Positions 23,390 to 35,397 of a DNA stretch of 64,000 bases are shown one piece after another. Positions within the stretch are counted from its first letter, which is position 1; the number at the start of each line of letters is the position of its first letter. The notes under the pieces were generated by a model. The model did not search any database. It saw only the letters and a program-made list of their open reading frames with translations, and was not told the DNA's origin. The translations under genes were made by a program, and so were the position numbers. Origin of the DNA: Catonia carolina (Eukaryota > Arthropoda > Insecta > Hemiptera > Achilidae); contig JAQMRL010000003.1 in NCBI GenBank assembly GCA_035578175.1, forward strand, positions 54,916,672-54,980,671, written 5' to 3'.

Positions 23390-23790
23390 CTGCAGCGTGC
23401 AGTGCAGAGGTATTTTGTTTACTGGCAAAGGTGGGCTGACGCGACGTCGTCTGAAGTAGGCATGCTAAGTGGTGTCACTATTTATAGGCCGTGGTATAGT
23501 AGTACGACATTGCTGGATTGGATAGAATAGGGGAAGGCTGTGTCTCGCCATATTGACCCGGCCCGCATGAGGGTTGAAGTAAGCACAAGCATTACTACTA
23601 CTGTTACTACTCTACTACTACTCTACTATTCCGTAATTCTCCTCTCTTTTAAAGGTGTCAGAGAGCGCCCCTTCCTCTTGTTTCCATGCTACCCTGCTGG
23701 TTACACGATTGACGTACAAGATGCTTTTGATCTTTATAACCGTTTCTTATAACAACACGTCCCTACTGAATAAATTTTGTATTATTATTA
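23390..23790 (+). other. GC-richer segment ending in a polyadenylation-like signal, unidentified
   Basis: Noticeably richer in G and C than its surroundings. A 70-codon frame (23540-23752) with TTT-rich serine/threonine/leucine content overlaps an ACT-type microsatellite (about 23592-23632). AATAAA lies at 23769-23774, just after the frame's stop. It could be the 3' end of a transcript or part of an unrecognised LTR or LINE. No family motif is visible in the frame. Confidence 0.25.
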
Positions 23791-24315
23791 TTAATACTTT
23801 ACAATAGTAACCCATTAAATATATTCTTATATTTTCCCTTTGAAATTTAAAATTTATATTTAAATATTTAATTTTCAATTTTTCTTTCTATACTTTTTTA
23901 AGTTTTTTTTACCTATTTAAAGACTGATCGTTACGGTGTTCTCTACTTTATTTTATACTCAGTTTCAAAGTATATCTTAAAAATATTTAAGTCATGATGA
24001 TGATTATCTAGTATTTTTTCTTACAATTGAATTATGTTTGTGGCGAAATCCCTACACTCATCAAAAAATCTTCAAAACCATAAGACGTAGAAAATTTTAA
24101 TCATTTTAATTTCATTATTTAATTACTAAGAAAATCAAGAATTGAACAAAGGAACCACTGCAGGTAACAAATTACACCAGTTTAACTTCATTCAAAAGTA
24201 CTATTATGAAAACACAATAACATAATAAACAGCACTTACCAATGACACTATGTCAATATATTCTTGTGATCCGATTTTTTTTTGTTAATTATATGATTTG
24301 TGTGTCATTATAAAA
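23791..24315. other. AT-rich stretch, nothing recognised
   Basis: No feature recognised. Confidence 0.5.
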
Positions 24316-24610
24316 CGGGGTTGGTCTAGAGGTTAAGTCGTCGCCGTGAGTCAGCTGTTTAACAGCTGATTTTCGGAGGCGAAGGCTTTTGGTTCAAATC
24401 CTAGTAAAGATAGTTAATTTTATACGGATTCGGATATTAGACAGTGGTTTCCGGTGTACTTTGATGGTTGGGGTTCAATAACCAATACTATCTCAGAAAT
24501 GGTCAGCCTGGGTCTGTACATAACTACACATCATTTACATGTCGTACATATCCTCATCTTATTGGGTCCATTCAGAACAATAGGCAACCATATACGGTTG
24601 CTTAAAAACT
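24316..24610 (+). repeat. tRNA-derived SINE (type 2), near complete
   Basis: The head GGGGTTGGTCTAGAGGTTAA (A box) and TTGGTTCAAATCCTAG (B box) are separated by a variable region with a near-palindrome TCAGCTGTTTAACAGCTGA. The body contains GACAGTGGTTTCCGGTGTAC and GGTCTGTACATAACTACACA, shared with fragments at 22333-22475 and 45090-45255. Confidence 0.83.
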
Positions 24611-25387
24611 AAATGCAACCGTATAGGTTAAAATAATTTTAAAACGTATGAAAACTGTTACAGTTTTATTTGTTTGCTCAACGAGTTTTATTTGTTACTT
24701 ACAACGAATAGTAATAATGATTTGGTGTGAAGTAACTATGTTGTCTTCTTTTAACCTGGAAAATGTGCATTTTATGAAAAAAGTAAAGAAAAATTAAATT
24801 GAAATCGAAACTGTGACCAACAGGAAGCTTCATCTATCATACTGAACAGTGCAACTAGGGATATATTCCAGAAACACTAGAGACCGGGACTCTTTCGTTG
24901 AGGGAATGAATGTGTCAGGAAAAGGCTTCTAGTTTTGACAGAGACAAATGGACATTTAGTCGGTTATATAACCGATTGCTGGACTTGACTACTATATCGT
25001 TTGTTTTTTTTAACCAGTACCTCGGTTTTCTTGGCTAAGTTCCTACATTTACTTCTTTTATCTAAAAAATTCTCCATCTCTTGGTTATTTGTAATGACCC
25101 GTATGTTTTCAACTCGAGCTAGCCACTGAATGGAATCAGTTAGATATTTACGAGTTTCTGAGTTGTTGATTCTGAAATCGTTTTTGTTTATAACCCTTAT
25201 TTTCTCAAATTACCCGTGATTTATACTTTTTTTAAGCAGTGAAATAAATTTATTCATGATATCTATTTGAAACTGATAATTGTTAATATTATTTATTTAT
25301 CTTTGGACTAAGCTATAAAAATACGATGATACAGATGACGGGTTAAGAACATTTTAAAAACGTGACTTATAAATATCTGCTAAATCT
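24611..25387. other. AT-rich stretch, nothing recognised
   Basis: No recognisable coding or repeat content. Confidence 0.45.
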
Positions 25388-25545
25388 GCTTCCGCATCGC
25401 AGTGGTTAGCCTACCACGCGGTAGTCTCGTGTTCGATTCTCGGCCAAGGTTTGAAAATGTTCACCAAGTGAAAACCCACTGTTCTCGATGCATTACCCAC
25501 CGTAGTAATCCCTAATAACCAAGCAGTTGATGCGACTTTAAAATT
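25388..25545 (+). repeat. tRNA-derived SINE (type 1)
   Basis: The A-box region GCATCGCAGTGGTTAGCC and the B-box GTGTTCGATTCTCGGCC are followed by the type 1 body (AAAACCCACTG, CCACCGTAGTAATCCCTAAT, AGTTGATGCGACTTTAAA). It is the same family as 18441-18606, in opposite orientation. Confidence 0.85.
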
Positions 25546-25702
25546 TAAAAAAAATCTAAAACATCTCTGTTTTCAATTTTCTGCTAATCTTGCTCATCAG
25601 AACAAGTTACGTCGTACCAATACTTCTAAATTATTACCTAACAGTAGAAATTTAGTTCTTCTAAAAATAAAAAATTGCGTAACTTAACAAATTTAAAAAA
25701 AT

Positions 25703-25857
25703 TTGGCTAATCGTCTTGTAGGTGCAGTTTTAGAGAATGTGTAGCTACGTAATTGAAAGTCCCCGATTCAATTTCTGGGTACGGTCTGTTACCTAATATT
25801 GTTAGCCTACAAACTTTTCAAACATAAGTCTCTATTAACCTAAGAAGTTAATTTAAT
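25703..25857 (+). repeat. tRNA-derived SINE (type 1), diverged
   Basis: AAAGTCCCCGATTCAATTTC corresponds to the B box and is followed by TCTGGGTACGGT and a decayed type 1 body ending CTAAGAAGTTAATTTAA. Confidence 0.6.
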
Positions 25858-26020
25858 TATAACATATTTCAGTAAATTATAATTTGAAAAAATCGCGTAA
25901 ATGGTTGAAAATTATGTAATTTAATTAATTATACTTTTGTTATAAGTTACAATTTGGTTGGATCAGCCATGAAATATTTACTAAAAAGGATTTAAAGGTA
26001 TAAAAAAGCTTATATACTTA

Positions 26021-26186
26021 CGGCCAGTGCAGTGTCAGTCATGGAACTGGCTTCCATATCGGAGTTCCCGGGTTCAATTCTCAGTTGCGTCTGCAATTTT
26101 TTTATCGCTAATTTTCATTTTCAGGTGATGTTTTATCACGTTTTGCTATCTGGATTAATCTTAATTTGCAGAACAGTCGGCCGTTA
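26021..26186 (+). repeat. tRNA-derived SINE (type 3)
   Basis: Head CGGCCAGTGCAGTGTCAGTC, B box CCCGGGTTCAATTCTC, then GTCTGCAATTTTTTTATC, CATTTTCA and TTGCAGAACAGTCGGC. These are the same blocks in the same order as 43213-43385. It abuts the family B copy at 26216. Confidence 0.83.
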
Positions 26187-26215
26187 GTTTATAAAGAATT
26201 GTGTGTTGTTTTGGT

Positions 26216-26595
26216 CTACAGACGATAGGCTGGTTTAAACCTCTAGAGGTTTTATTAAGCAAAAGCGAGGAGTGAGGTGGTTTACTTTTGCGTTCTTCAT
26301 TGAGTTGAAAGAGTATGCTTATCAGCATGCCAGGCCCTCCGAAAAGCATCCACTTTCCACCCCGCAAATGACACCTTCACTTCATTCCCCACAGGGTCTG
26401 GCTGTATAATGATGATTCATAATTCTCAGAGGAGATAACTCTGAAGTTTTACCCCTCTACCTCTTCTGTTCTTAAATAGTTCAGTCATATAATTGGCTGA
26501 CTATATGATAAGAAACAGAACTATTTTTTATAGCTCTGGAACCAATAGATTTAATGCAATTAATTTAACACCCCACCTGCCTGTTATCGGCGTTA
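26216..26595 (-). repeat. Family B repeat, copy 2 (near full length)
   Basis: The minus strand has all the family blocks, from the CAGGTGGG..GTTAAATTA start through AACAGAAGAGGTAGAGGGG and CCAGACCCTGTGGGGAATGA to the GGTTTAAACCAGCCTATCG end. Small insertions and deletions break the shared open frame here. Confidence 0.86.
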
Positions 26596-26730
26596 AAAAG
26601 AATTACTGGTATTTTCCCTCTTCATATTTTTCTCCCATGTTCAGTTGAATAAATGAATAAAATATAAGAAAAGATGCAGGTGTATGTAACACTACCCTAT
26701 TTATAAAAATACTTACCCTATATATTTATA

Positions 26731-26875
26731 AGCTTATTTAAAGTTACATCAACAGCTCAGTTATTAACGACTACGGTGGGTTTTAACTTGTAAACTTTTC
26801 AGACTCTAGCCGAGAATCAAACTCAGAACCTCTGCGTTGTGATCTAGCACACTCCACTACCCTACGGAGGTGGCA
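26731..26875 (-). repeat. tRNA-derived SINE (type 1)
   Basis: On the minus strand: GCCACCTCCGTAGGGTAGTG, GAGGTTCTGAGTTTGATTCTCGGC (B box, one change) and a type 1 body ending GAGCTGTTGATGTAACTTTA. Confidence 0.8.
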
Positions 26876-27811
26876 TAATAAAAAAACAAAACAAAAATTG
26901 TTAAAAGTAATGATTTTTATTATATTTTTTGCTCTGGTGAATGAAGAAAAAAATTTCAACTGCAGAATGAAGAAGTAAATACTTTCGGAAGACCTGCCAT
27001 ACTAATCTCAGAGTAACCTTGGCATTTAACCTAGTCTAAAATGTTGCCAAGTTTAGTTTCAATCCTTAAATTTAGTAATTTGTGAGCTCAAACCTAAACT
27101 ATTAACCTAAATTACAATGTTATTATGAGCAAACATCTATATAAAACTTTTCCACTAATATAAGTTATGCTAGAGTTAGTGATATTTGTCTTTTGTTCGG
27201 TTGATTAGATTTGTTACAGAATACGAAAGATATTTTTTAGTAAAAATAAATAAAGTACAAGATAACGGAAAGATCAGGGTTTGTTGAATAAAATGTCACT
27301 GCGGTGTGTTCGTTGTATTCCTGTTCTATATCAGTCATTCTTTATGATACAACGGCGGGAGGTCAACTTTTTAACTGTAGTACACTCTTGACATTCGCTT
27401 GATTTGTAGTTTCGTTAAAAATAAAAATTATTGGATTTATTTATTTATTTTGAAATGCAATTTTTTCAAACTTTTAACATTTTAGCTTGTTGATTAAATG
27501 TATTTTTCCGGGCGTGTTTTTACGTAAATAACAAAACAAATAAACTTATAACTTATCTAGAAAACATTTCTAAATTTACGTTGTTAGGCCCATTTCTTAG
27601 ATAACAGTTTTAAAGCTTTAAAAGTTTTTTTAAATTAATCATTCTTTGTTCGGTGTAATACATAAACTACCTGAGGAGCCGAACAAAACAAATTTTGAGA
27701 CAAGTTAATTAGTCCAAAGTGTCCCATGGTTGTGGTTGTTCCATCGTACGTAATAAACTTTTATTTTTCTGGGGTCTCAGGTTTTTGAAAAAGTATAGAA
27801 ATAATATATTA
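26876..27811. other. AT-rich stretch, nothing recognised
   Basis: No coding or repeat signature. Confidence 0.45.
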
Positions 27812-28012
27812 TGCCCATATCAGGAAGGTGGAGTGCTAAATTATTTGCACTTGATCTGCTAGTTACTGGGCTGCAAAGAATTGTTGTGTTTCTTATCTCA
27901 TGGTCAGCCAATTATGTGACTGAAGTATTTATGACTAGAAGAGGTAGAGGTATAAAAGACACTAGTCATATTTATCTCCTCTGAGAGTAATGAATTTCAT
28001 TATACAGCTTTA
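27812..28012 (+). repeat. Family B repeat, copy 3 (5' half only)
   Basis: TGCCCATATCAGGAAGGTGG, then TTGCACTTGATCTGCTAGTT, TATCTCATGGTCAGCCAATT, ACTAGAAGAGGTAGAGGTAT and TATCTCCTCTGAGAGTAATG. The sequence leaves the family after ATTATACAGC, so the half with the open frame is missing. Confidence 0.83.
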
Positions 28013-28322
28013 CTTTTTCTAAATATCACTTACGTAATATCTGCTGATACCTACTGATTGACGTAATACCTGCTGATTTATAAAATTATAGCTTTTTGAG
28101 AAGGTGTAGCAATAACATGTAATTATTTAACTTTGTACATTGTGAGATACGTGTAGGACAGTTATTCTTATTCTCGAAATCTGTCCTTTTTTTCTCGTAA
28201 CCTTTACTGTCCGTCAAACATCTACGGACCCATTATTTTGCGGAGGATTTCGGCCCTGAAATATATTGAAGAAAAAACAATTTAAAACAATTAATTTTAC
28301 AAATTAAGTCTTAGTTTTAAAT

Positions 28323-28610
28323 CTCTTCTTCTTTTTTCCGACCAAGGATTAGGCGGCAGTCTGTCCAAACTCACAAACTATATCATCTATCTCCATCTTC
28401 TCCTAGGTCTACCGATATCCCTTTTACCTTCTGGAGCATACCAGTGTGCCTGCTTAGGTATCCTGTGATCCGACATCCTTGCCATGTGCTGTCTCCAACT
28501 TTGGCGATAATTTATCTTTTCGTTAAAGTTGTTAATACCCAATTATGACCTGATTTCCTCATTCCTTATTCTGTCCAAGCGTTTACACCTCATACTTCTT
28601 CGAAGTTTTA
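28323..28610 (-). pseudogene. LINE 3' end (group 1), decayed
   Basis: The minus strand reads RNEEIRS, INNFNEKINYRQSWRQHMARM, RIPKQAHWYAPEGKRDIGRP and RRRWR: the C-terminal 'GHVxRM...GKRxxGRPRRRW' motif of insect non-LTR ORF2. The tail past the frame contains CAAGGATTAGGC inverted, as at 28993 and 54600. Confidence 0.85.
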
Positions 28611-28992
28611 AATCTGTTAGTTTTAAATCTAGTAGGCCTAATAATAATTTAAGTTTATAAAAATATCCCATTTGTTTTTCTTTACTATTCACCGAAATCT
28701 ACAATCATTATTATGCAGAATTATAAGCAGAAGAGTTTGATTTTTATATGACATGGCCGAAAAAATCTTCTAATGGAAGAACTTCGTAAATTTATTTAAT
28801 TTGTTGTATGTGTTTGTAATGTACCATGGTAATGATTTTTTTGAGTAGTTTAGATTGAAACCGTTGTAAGATTTCTATGTTGGAGTGCCTTGCTGTCCCT
28901 CACAATTGGATCCATTAAGTGCAAATTGGTTTTAAAATTGTTTTGTATAATAGTAATTTATTGTTCAATGTAAGTGCTGATAATTTTCCTAG

Positions 28993-29130
28993 AACATCAG
29001 TCAAGGATTAGGCTCATTGGCCTGTTCCGCCGTAAATCTTGTTTAGGTCTTCCCAAGCCTCCCTTCCCTTTAGGTTTATATTATCATGCTTGTCGAGGAA
29101 GTCTGTGTGCTGGGATGAGAAATAAATGGT
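28993..29130 (-). pseudogene. LINE 3' end (group 1), short fragment
   Basis: The minus strand has the remnant of the KGK..GLGRPKQD motif followed by GCCTAATCCTTGACTGATG. It shares TCAAGGATTAGGCTC and GGCCTGTTCCG with 54600-54640 (plus-strand view). Confidence 0.7.
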
Positions 29131-32100
29131 AGGACCAGTTCCTCTTATATATTCAATAAAAATTCCTGGAATCCAATAAACTTGTATAAATTTCGTGTTT
29201 AGCTGTTTCCTTTTGTGCTTTATGTCAAGAAAGTTAACTTAAAGTTCGTTTGTCAAGATGAAAATGAATACCAAGGTATTTCGCGGAGTCTGGTTAAGGT
29301 ATGTGCGTGTTATAACACGCAGAACTGTATAGAAATACGTGTATTTATTTTAGAGAGCTGAACATCTGTGATATAAAACAGTCGTTAATATTTTACCGTT
29401 TGCAAAATATTACTATAAAAATAAACTGTACCAAAATAACTAAAATGACTCAGTACTTGCTTAACTATATCCACGTGTAATAAATAAAATGTTATAGTAC
29501 GTTTGTTATCTTTTTCGTAGTTTTTTATCATCGTCATTATTATCTCTACTAATTTATGTAAGTGTATTTTTATAGTTCATACTTTATAGTAGCATATTAA
29601 AATAAATAATAGTTATAAATATGATACGGGAATACAAGTTGTGTAATGATATATTTTTGTTGTGGTAAAACTGTGTGGATTGTAAACTTTAATGTTTTGG
29701 TGGTGTGTGGGGAATGAAATATATTCCTCCTCGTAGTTGCGGTGACTGAATGTGCAATAACATTCCCTTTTCCCTTTGCATCTTCGAAAGCACTGAACCG
29801 ACCTTCTTTACTCTTTCACCCTCTTTCACGATTACATACATCTACTCTCTTTTTCTAGCCAGATTTGAATCAGTTATCAGAGCTTAAGCTTTTCTTCCCT
29901 CCACAAGGTTTATGTCGCCTGCGTTTGATGAATATTTCTCATTCTGTCTTAATACTTCCTCGGCTCCTCCCTACCTAATCTTCAACGCCATTGGATCGTT
30001 CTATCTTCGTTCACTTCTTTTTCCTTTTCCTTCGTATTTTACTATTTCCACTTGCCACGAATCCTTCCTTGATCCCTTATATCATCTTCCTTCATTCCCT
30101 GTTCCTAACCACTTGATTTTGTCTCATTCATCCCGTGAGAATTTTATCTCTTAATATTACTAGTGAGATTATAACCATTTATTCCAGTTGAATAACTTCA
30201 CATATTTTTAATTTACTCTTAGTCGTTATTTTTTGAAGAGTTTATTTAATTTTTTTACGTTGATTTAACTCCCACAAAACCTTACATGATGAAACCCGAA
30301 TCACGCTGTACAAATTAAACCAATTGGTACTGGAAACAGGAATTTTTTGAAACGTATGTATTACCAGTAGAAGCAGAGAAGTACGACCCGAGAATAACTG
30401 AATACATGTTATAAGAAAAAATAGGTAAAATCTGTTTTTCAAAAAAATTGTACGTTTTTTTCTGACTTTTAGAAGGTTTACATTACTTTTTTTGAGAATT
30501 CGGATGTGACATTATTTTTTTGAATATCTGTTTTGAAGATAATGCTTAACATTTTTAAAAAGAAAAGAGTAACGAATAATATATTGTATGGTATCACACT
30601 GATAGATAAAAGAAATAATCTTACCAAAAGACCTTACACAAGACAAATAAAACAAAAAATGATTTTATTTTACCAATCGATTTTTTCAAAATTTAAAAAA
30701 AATTTTATGTCGTAAAGCTATGTTAATCAGGAAGCTCTGTACTTTCCAACAGTGATAAAATTCTTGAAATTTATTGGGTTGTTTCTGAGATTACCTGGTA
30801 CACACAAACAAACGTTACATCTTTGTATATTAGTATAGATTCGAGTCCTTACTCAATTATCTAACTCTTCGATCACCTCGAGAAAGTGAATTCGGTTCAT
30901 TTGCTCCGTCGGGGTGAAAAATAGTTAAAATATTTACAACCCCTAAGAGATAAAAACTGGGTGGTTACTACTCTAAAGCATTTGTTACCGTAAATGTGTA
31001 CCCTAAGCAATATATTTATATATTTTTTGAAGGGCTAATAATTCTAGAAATTGATATAGCCTACTTATTCTCTAAGTAATACATAGAAAAGTTATAGTAT
31101 AGTGTGAAACCGGGAAGATATATAAACCAGTTTATTTACAACCCCTCCCTAAGCAATTGCTAGGTTTCTTTAGGTTTTTTTAAATATTTATTTGAACCAT
31201 AAAACCAGTTATATTATATTGAACTGTTCGAATAGTTACACATTGGTGTAATATTGAATGGATTTTTGCTTTTTGGGCAGAGCTAAATTTTCTTAAATTT
31301 ACACATTAACATAACACTCAGGTTATTCTTGTTTATTTTGCGTGTTGTTAGTTGAGGAGATGGGAATTGTTATACCAGTGAATAAGTCAAGAGTGTTTAA
31401 GGTCCCTTTCCTCTCTCAAATTGGTCAATTGTGTGACCCTTCAAGTTTCCATCCGAATCAACAAACTTGTTTATTGAGTAGTACGCCAAATATTGGGAAA
31501 TTCTCTTGCCTTAAAGTAGTGTATACGAATTATTTCTCTGAAACTTTGTATTATTATGTTATTGATTTATAGTGTGCAGTAAATAACTTCAGATTATTAT
31601 ATGATTGTTTATTTTGTTACAGGTAAGCGAAAAAATTCATGTAATTGATGATACATAAATATATTGGACGGTGTATCTATGTAAGTAAATTTATTCCATT
31701 CCAACATTTTTGAAATTCTAATTTTTTACTAAAAATCATGCTGTAACTTTACATAATGTGTGAAGAATAATTTATAGAAGGTACACTATGTAGATTCACA
31801 AACCGTACCAATACAGTAGGTTACTCAACTTTAAAGTTCAGTCACTTTTGTTTAATCTTGAATAAGCACCAAAATTATTACCACATCATAGCTGTATCAT
31901 AGATTATCGAATTTTCATTTAGTGCATTTGTGACATTTAAACTGAAATAAGTAGGGACTCCATCCCACTGAAACAATGAAATTAACGGTTTATCTTCTTT
32001 CTCAATTTGTTGATTTTGTGGAAAACAGTAATTTTTAGGAATGTACACGTGTACTTTTTGGGGGTTTAAGATGTGGTGCTACAGGCGTACATTAAGAATG

Positions 32101-32537
32101 TTCTGGACAGATGGAATCAGTAACAACGAAGTGCTGAGTAGTTTGGGCAAAGGTTGTGATGTTCTTTAAAACGATAAACAGCTTAAGCTTGAATACCTGA
32201 TGGCACGTAATGCGTAATGAACATAGGTACGGTCTGCTATAAAGCAAGGAAAAGTACGGCTGAGAGGTCCAGAGCGAAGAAGAATTTCTTGGTTCCAAAA
32301 CTTAAAAAAAATTTTTTTTAAGAGCATCAACCAACAGAATCGGAATAACTATACCGGTAGCTGACATTTAAAGGGGATAGCTACAGCAAAGATTACAATT
32401 AGGTAACTTAGGTAATTAGGTAAAAAAACTTAGGAAAATTAGGTAATTTTCTTTTAATACCCGGTAGGTTTTTTACCCGTTTGCTGTATTGTTAAAGTTT
32501 TATCAGAACTGAAATTTAAAGAAAATTTACTTTAATA
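29131..32537. other. Long stretch with no gene recognised
   Basis: 29760-30160 is pyrimidine-rich (TTCC/CTT words) and may be the complement of a purine-rich LINE remnant. 30730-30845 contains ACACACAAACAAACGTTACA followed by TATATTAGTATAGATT, an ending that looks like a dispersed repeat terminus. 32397-32455 has short AGGTAA-type repeats. Other frames (30242-30442, 31342-31572, 32092-32298) have no family motif. Confidence 0.4.
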
Positions 32538-33100
32538 TAATCTAAAGATGTTGAGAAACTGGAATAAACCAAGAAAACTTATTGAACCGAACCAAATTTA
32601 GATAATTAATTAAGGACTCAAAGGGTTCCCTTGAAGAGCAAAAACAGAACACCGGGTGGACAGAAGAAAAGCGAAATACCTATAGTGAATGAATACTGAA
32701 AATGTGGGCTGCAAAACTAACTTCCAGAAACGTCTAAAGTCACCGCAAGTGATCTAAAATTTGCCCTATACGAGAAAAAAAGAATGGATGACAACCAGTT
32801 GACTAAACAATTTTTTAAGAGACTAAATAATAGACCTTAGGTGTCGGGATAAGTGATTTAAAGAAATCAGAAATGATATTATGAAAACTGAAGAAAACAT
32901 AATGAATAGAACTAATTTCAGACAACTAATCGTTGACTTTAAGGGCTTCCATGAAACGTAAAAAAAGAACAGCCGGTGGATAGAAGAAAGGAGTAAAGCA
33001 TACAGTGAACGAATACTGAGAATCTGAGGTGCAAAAAGAGCTTTCAGAAACGTCTAAAGTCACTTCACGTAATCTGAAATTAACCCTTAAAGAAAAAAAT
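32538..33100 (+). pseudogene. Two tandem copies of a LINE group 2 C-terminal tail
   Basis: The same block occurs twice with a period of 322 bp; for example AGAAACGTCTAAAGTCAC occurs near 32726 and 33048. The frame reads NTGWTEEKRNTYSE, then ILKMWAAKLTSRNV in copy 1. Copy 2 has the equivalent WIEERSKAYSERILRI and ARRAFRNV-like sequence, with LTKQFFKRLNN upstream. This is the end of a non-LTR ORF2 whose other copies are at 57600, 59220, 60680 (minus) and 40229 (minus). Stops and frameshifts throughout. Confidence 0.8.
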
Positions 33101-34114
33101 AATCTTCAAAAAATTCAGCTTTCATCCTATAACTTAATAATGTAAACAAAAACAATATTGCGACTAAGTTTATTCTTTTGCATGGCACGTGCCTTAAATA
33201 ATAATGAAGAAACATCCGTCTCAATAAATACTTCTTGTCATGCTGTTGACATTCTACAAACGATATTGTTGGGAAGTTCTTTTACGATCTGTGTTCTTTA
33301 GTGCTATCTGTAAAAAGAACTTCTGTCTGGTTCAAAGCGGCTCAAATAATTTGTTACAGTAAGATTTACTGACACGATGGTCTCTGGTTTTCGCTGTCGG
33401 TTTGTTTTTCGAGTGTCAGTTGTTGAAGGGAGAATCTCGTCGTATCCTATTTTGAAACCGGGGGATGAACGACCCCATAAAAAAATCATTACTTGGAGGA
33501 TGGATAAATCCCTCGGACCCGTTATCTGAAAGTGTCGTGGGGGTTCGTTGTGGGTGATAACATACCGAAAGCTGGGCTGGACTAAACCACTTCTTGTACA
33601 TCTTATTCTTACTGTTTTATACTTGTTCTACTGAATTGTATTCTGGTCTTGATTGAGCCTTTGCCCCTTTATTTGTTGATCTTTTTCTCCTTTATTATTC
33701 TTCTTCCTCCGTTTATAGTTCTCCCGTTTTATACGCACTCTCTTTTTACGCTATGTTTGCCTTCTCATTTTCTAATTTTCTCCTTCATTTCTCGAATATT
33801 ATGTTATCCAATATCGTTCTGTCTTTAGTGTCTGTTATTTTTTTACTTTTACTGACATTATGTTTCGTTTTTTAATGGCGATGAATCTTTTTATGGTTCA
33901 GTTATTACTTCATAAAAATGAAATCCATTATAACTTGTTTTATACTTATAATGTTACTCATTACTCTGGATTTTGACACTTATTAACTACAGTGTAAATG
34001 CGTAAAATCTTTTATTATAAAAACAACATTTGTAAGTGACATCTGTGTTAAATATAATATTACTATTTACAACATGTTACCGATCAATTGTTGTAGTTAC
34101 AATTCCATCATCAC
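33101..34114. other. No gene recognised; GC-richer patch at 33360-33600
   Basis: 33360-33600 is less AT-rich and open on the minus strand in two overlapping frames, but neither has a family motif. The remainder is AT-rich with pyrimidine runs. Confidence 0.35.
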
Positions 34115-35120
34115 CTACTATCGGTTTCATAATCATAGACACTCGAGTTTGAACCCTTGCATCTCCAAAACTATGAGTCGGATTTTAACACACTTTACAT
34201 CAAAATTTAGCTCATTTTATTCTCCGTTGACCCATAATAGTTGTATATTTTTTGAATGTTGTTTAAACATTGCCATATCGAGGTTGGAAGAACAAAGACC
34301 CGGGGTTTTTGCTACCGCAACAAATGTTATGCGTTTAGAGGCGTGTAACTTGATAACTATTTGACCGAAAAGTTTGACATTTTAACAAAAAACAGACAAA
34401 TATATTCTTACAGCGTGTACAAAATTTTATGTTCGTAAGTTATTAAAATTTTGATTTATTAACAATATTCTGAACCCTTGGTATCTCGGTAACTGCTCGA
34501 TCGTTCGGCACGGGCAAACTATCGTTTTATTCAGTGTAAAAAACTTAGTACAAATATGTTAATAACACGAAATATTGATTGGCCAATGTTGTGGTAGAAA
34601 TTTTTTAGTTTTGAAAAATAGACTGGGAAATGCAGGGGTGGGCGCTGCTATCCATGTTGCCTGAATCTGACTGTCTACCTGAATTGACGCTGCAGTCTGT
34701 CAATTCAGATAGGCAGTTCGACAGGATGTCACGTACACCAACTTGAAACATGTATAGTAGCGCCCCCCCTGTTTCAAATTTTTCAAAACTTAAAAGATTC
34801 TACCACAACATTGGCCGATCAATATTTCGTGTTATTAACATATCTGTACTAAGCTTTTTACGCTGAATAAAACGATAGTTTGCCCGTGCCGAACGATCGA
34901 GCGGTTACCGAGATAGCAAGGGTTCAGAATATCGTTAATAAATCAAAATTTAAATAAAGTACGAATTTGAAATTTTATACACGCTGTAAGAATATAAATT
35001 GTCTGTGTTGTGTTAAAATTTCAAACTTTTCGTTCAAATATTTATCGAGTTACACGCCTCATAGTTTTGGAGACGCAAGGGTTCAAACTCGGGTGTCTAT
35101 GATTATGAAACCGATAGTAG
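34115..35120. mobile_element. Fold-back element, ~1 kb, with arms of ~420 and ~570 bp
   Basis: The left arm (34115-34687) and right arm (34699-35120) are inverted copies meeting at an 11-bp loop (34688-34698). Matching landmarks include CTACTATCGGTTTCATAATC at the outer ends, CTCCAAAACTATGAG, GGCGTGTAACT, CGATCGTTCGGCACGGGCAA, TATTGATTGGCC and GTCTACCTGAATTGAC at the centre. The left arm has 163 bases (34178-34340) that the right arm lacks. No coding capacity. No clear target duplication was found. Confidence 0.88.
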
Positions 35121-35397
35121 TTATACCTTCAATAAAACTTAAAATTAGAATTAGAAGTTTGAAGTGTAATGTACTTAAATAAGTTACATTGAAATCCCAA
35201 TCCTTAAGCCATCAATATTTTCCAAAATAATGCAAAAATAAAAGATTTAAAAGGGTCAGACTATTAGGTTTCCTTTACCGGTAACATCAATTAAAATATT
35301 TAGTTATCCTCACGAAATCGAAGATACAAATTTACACTATTAATTAATAAATTTAAAAGTAAAAATTTGATTTGAAATACTCACTCGACTTAATCTT

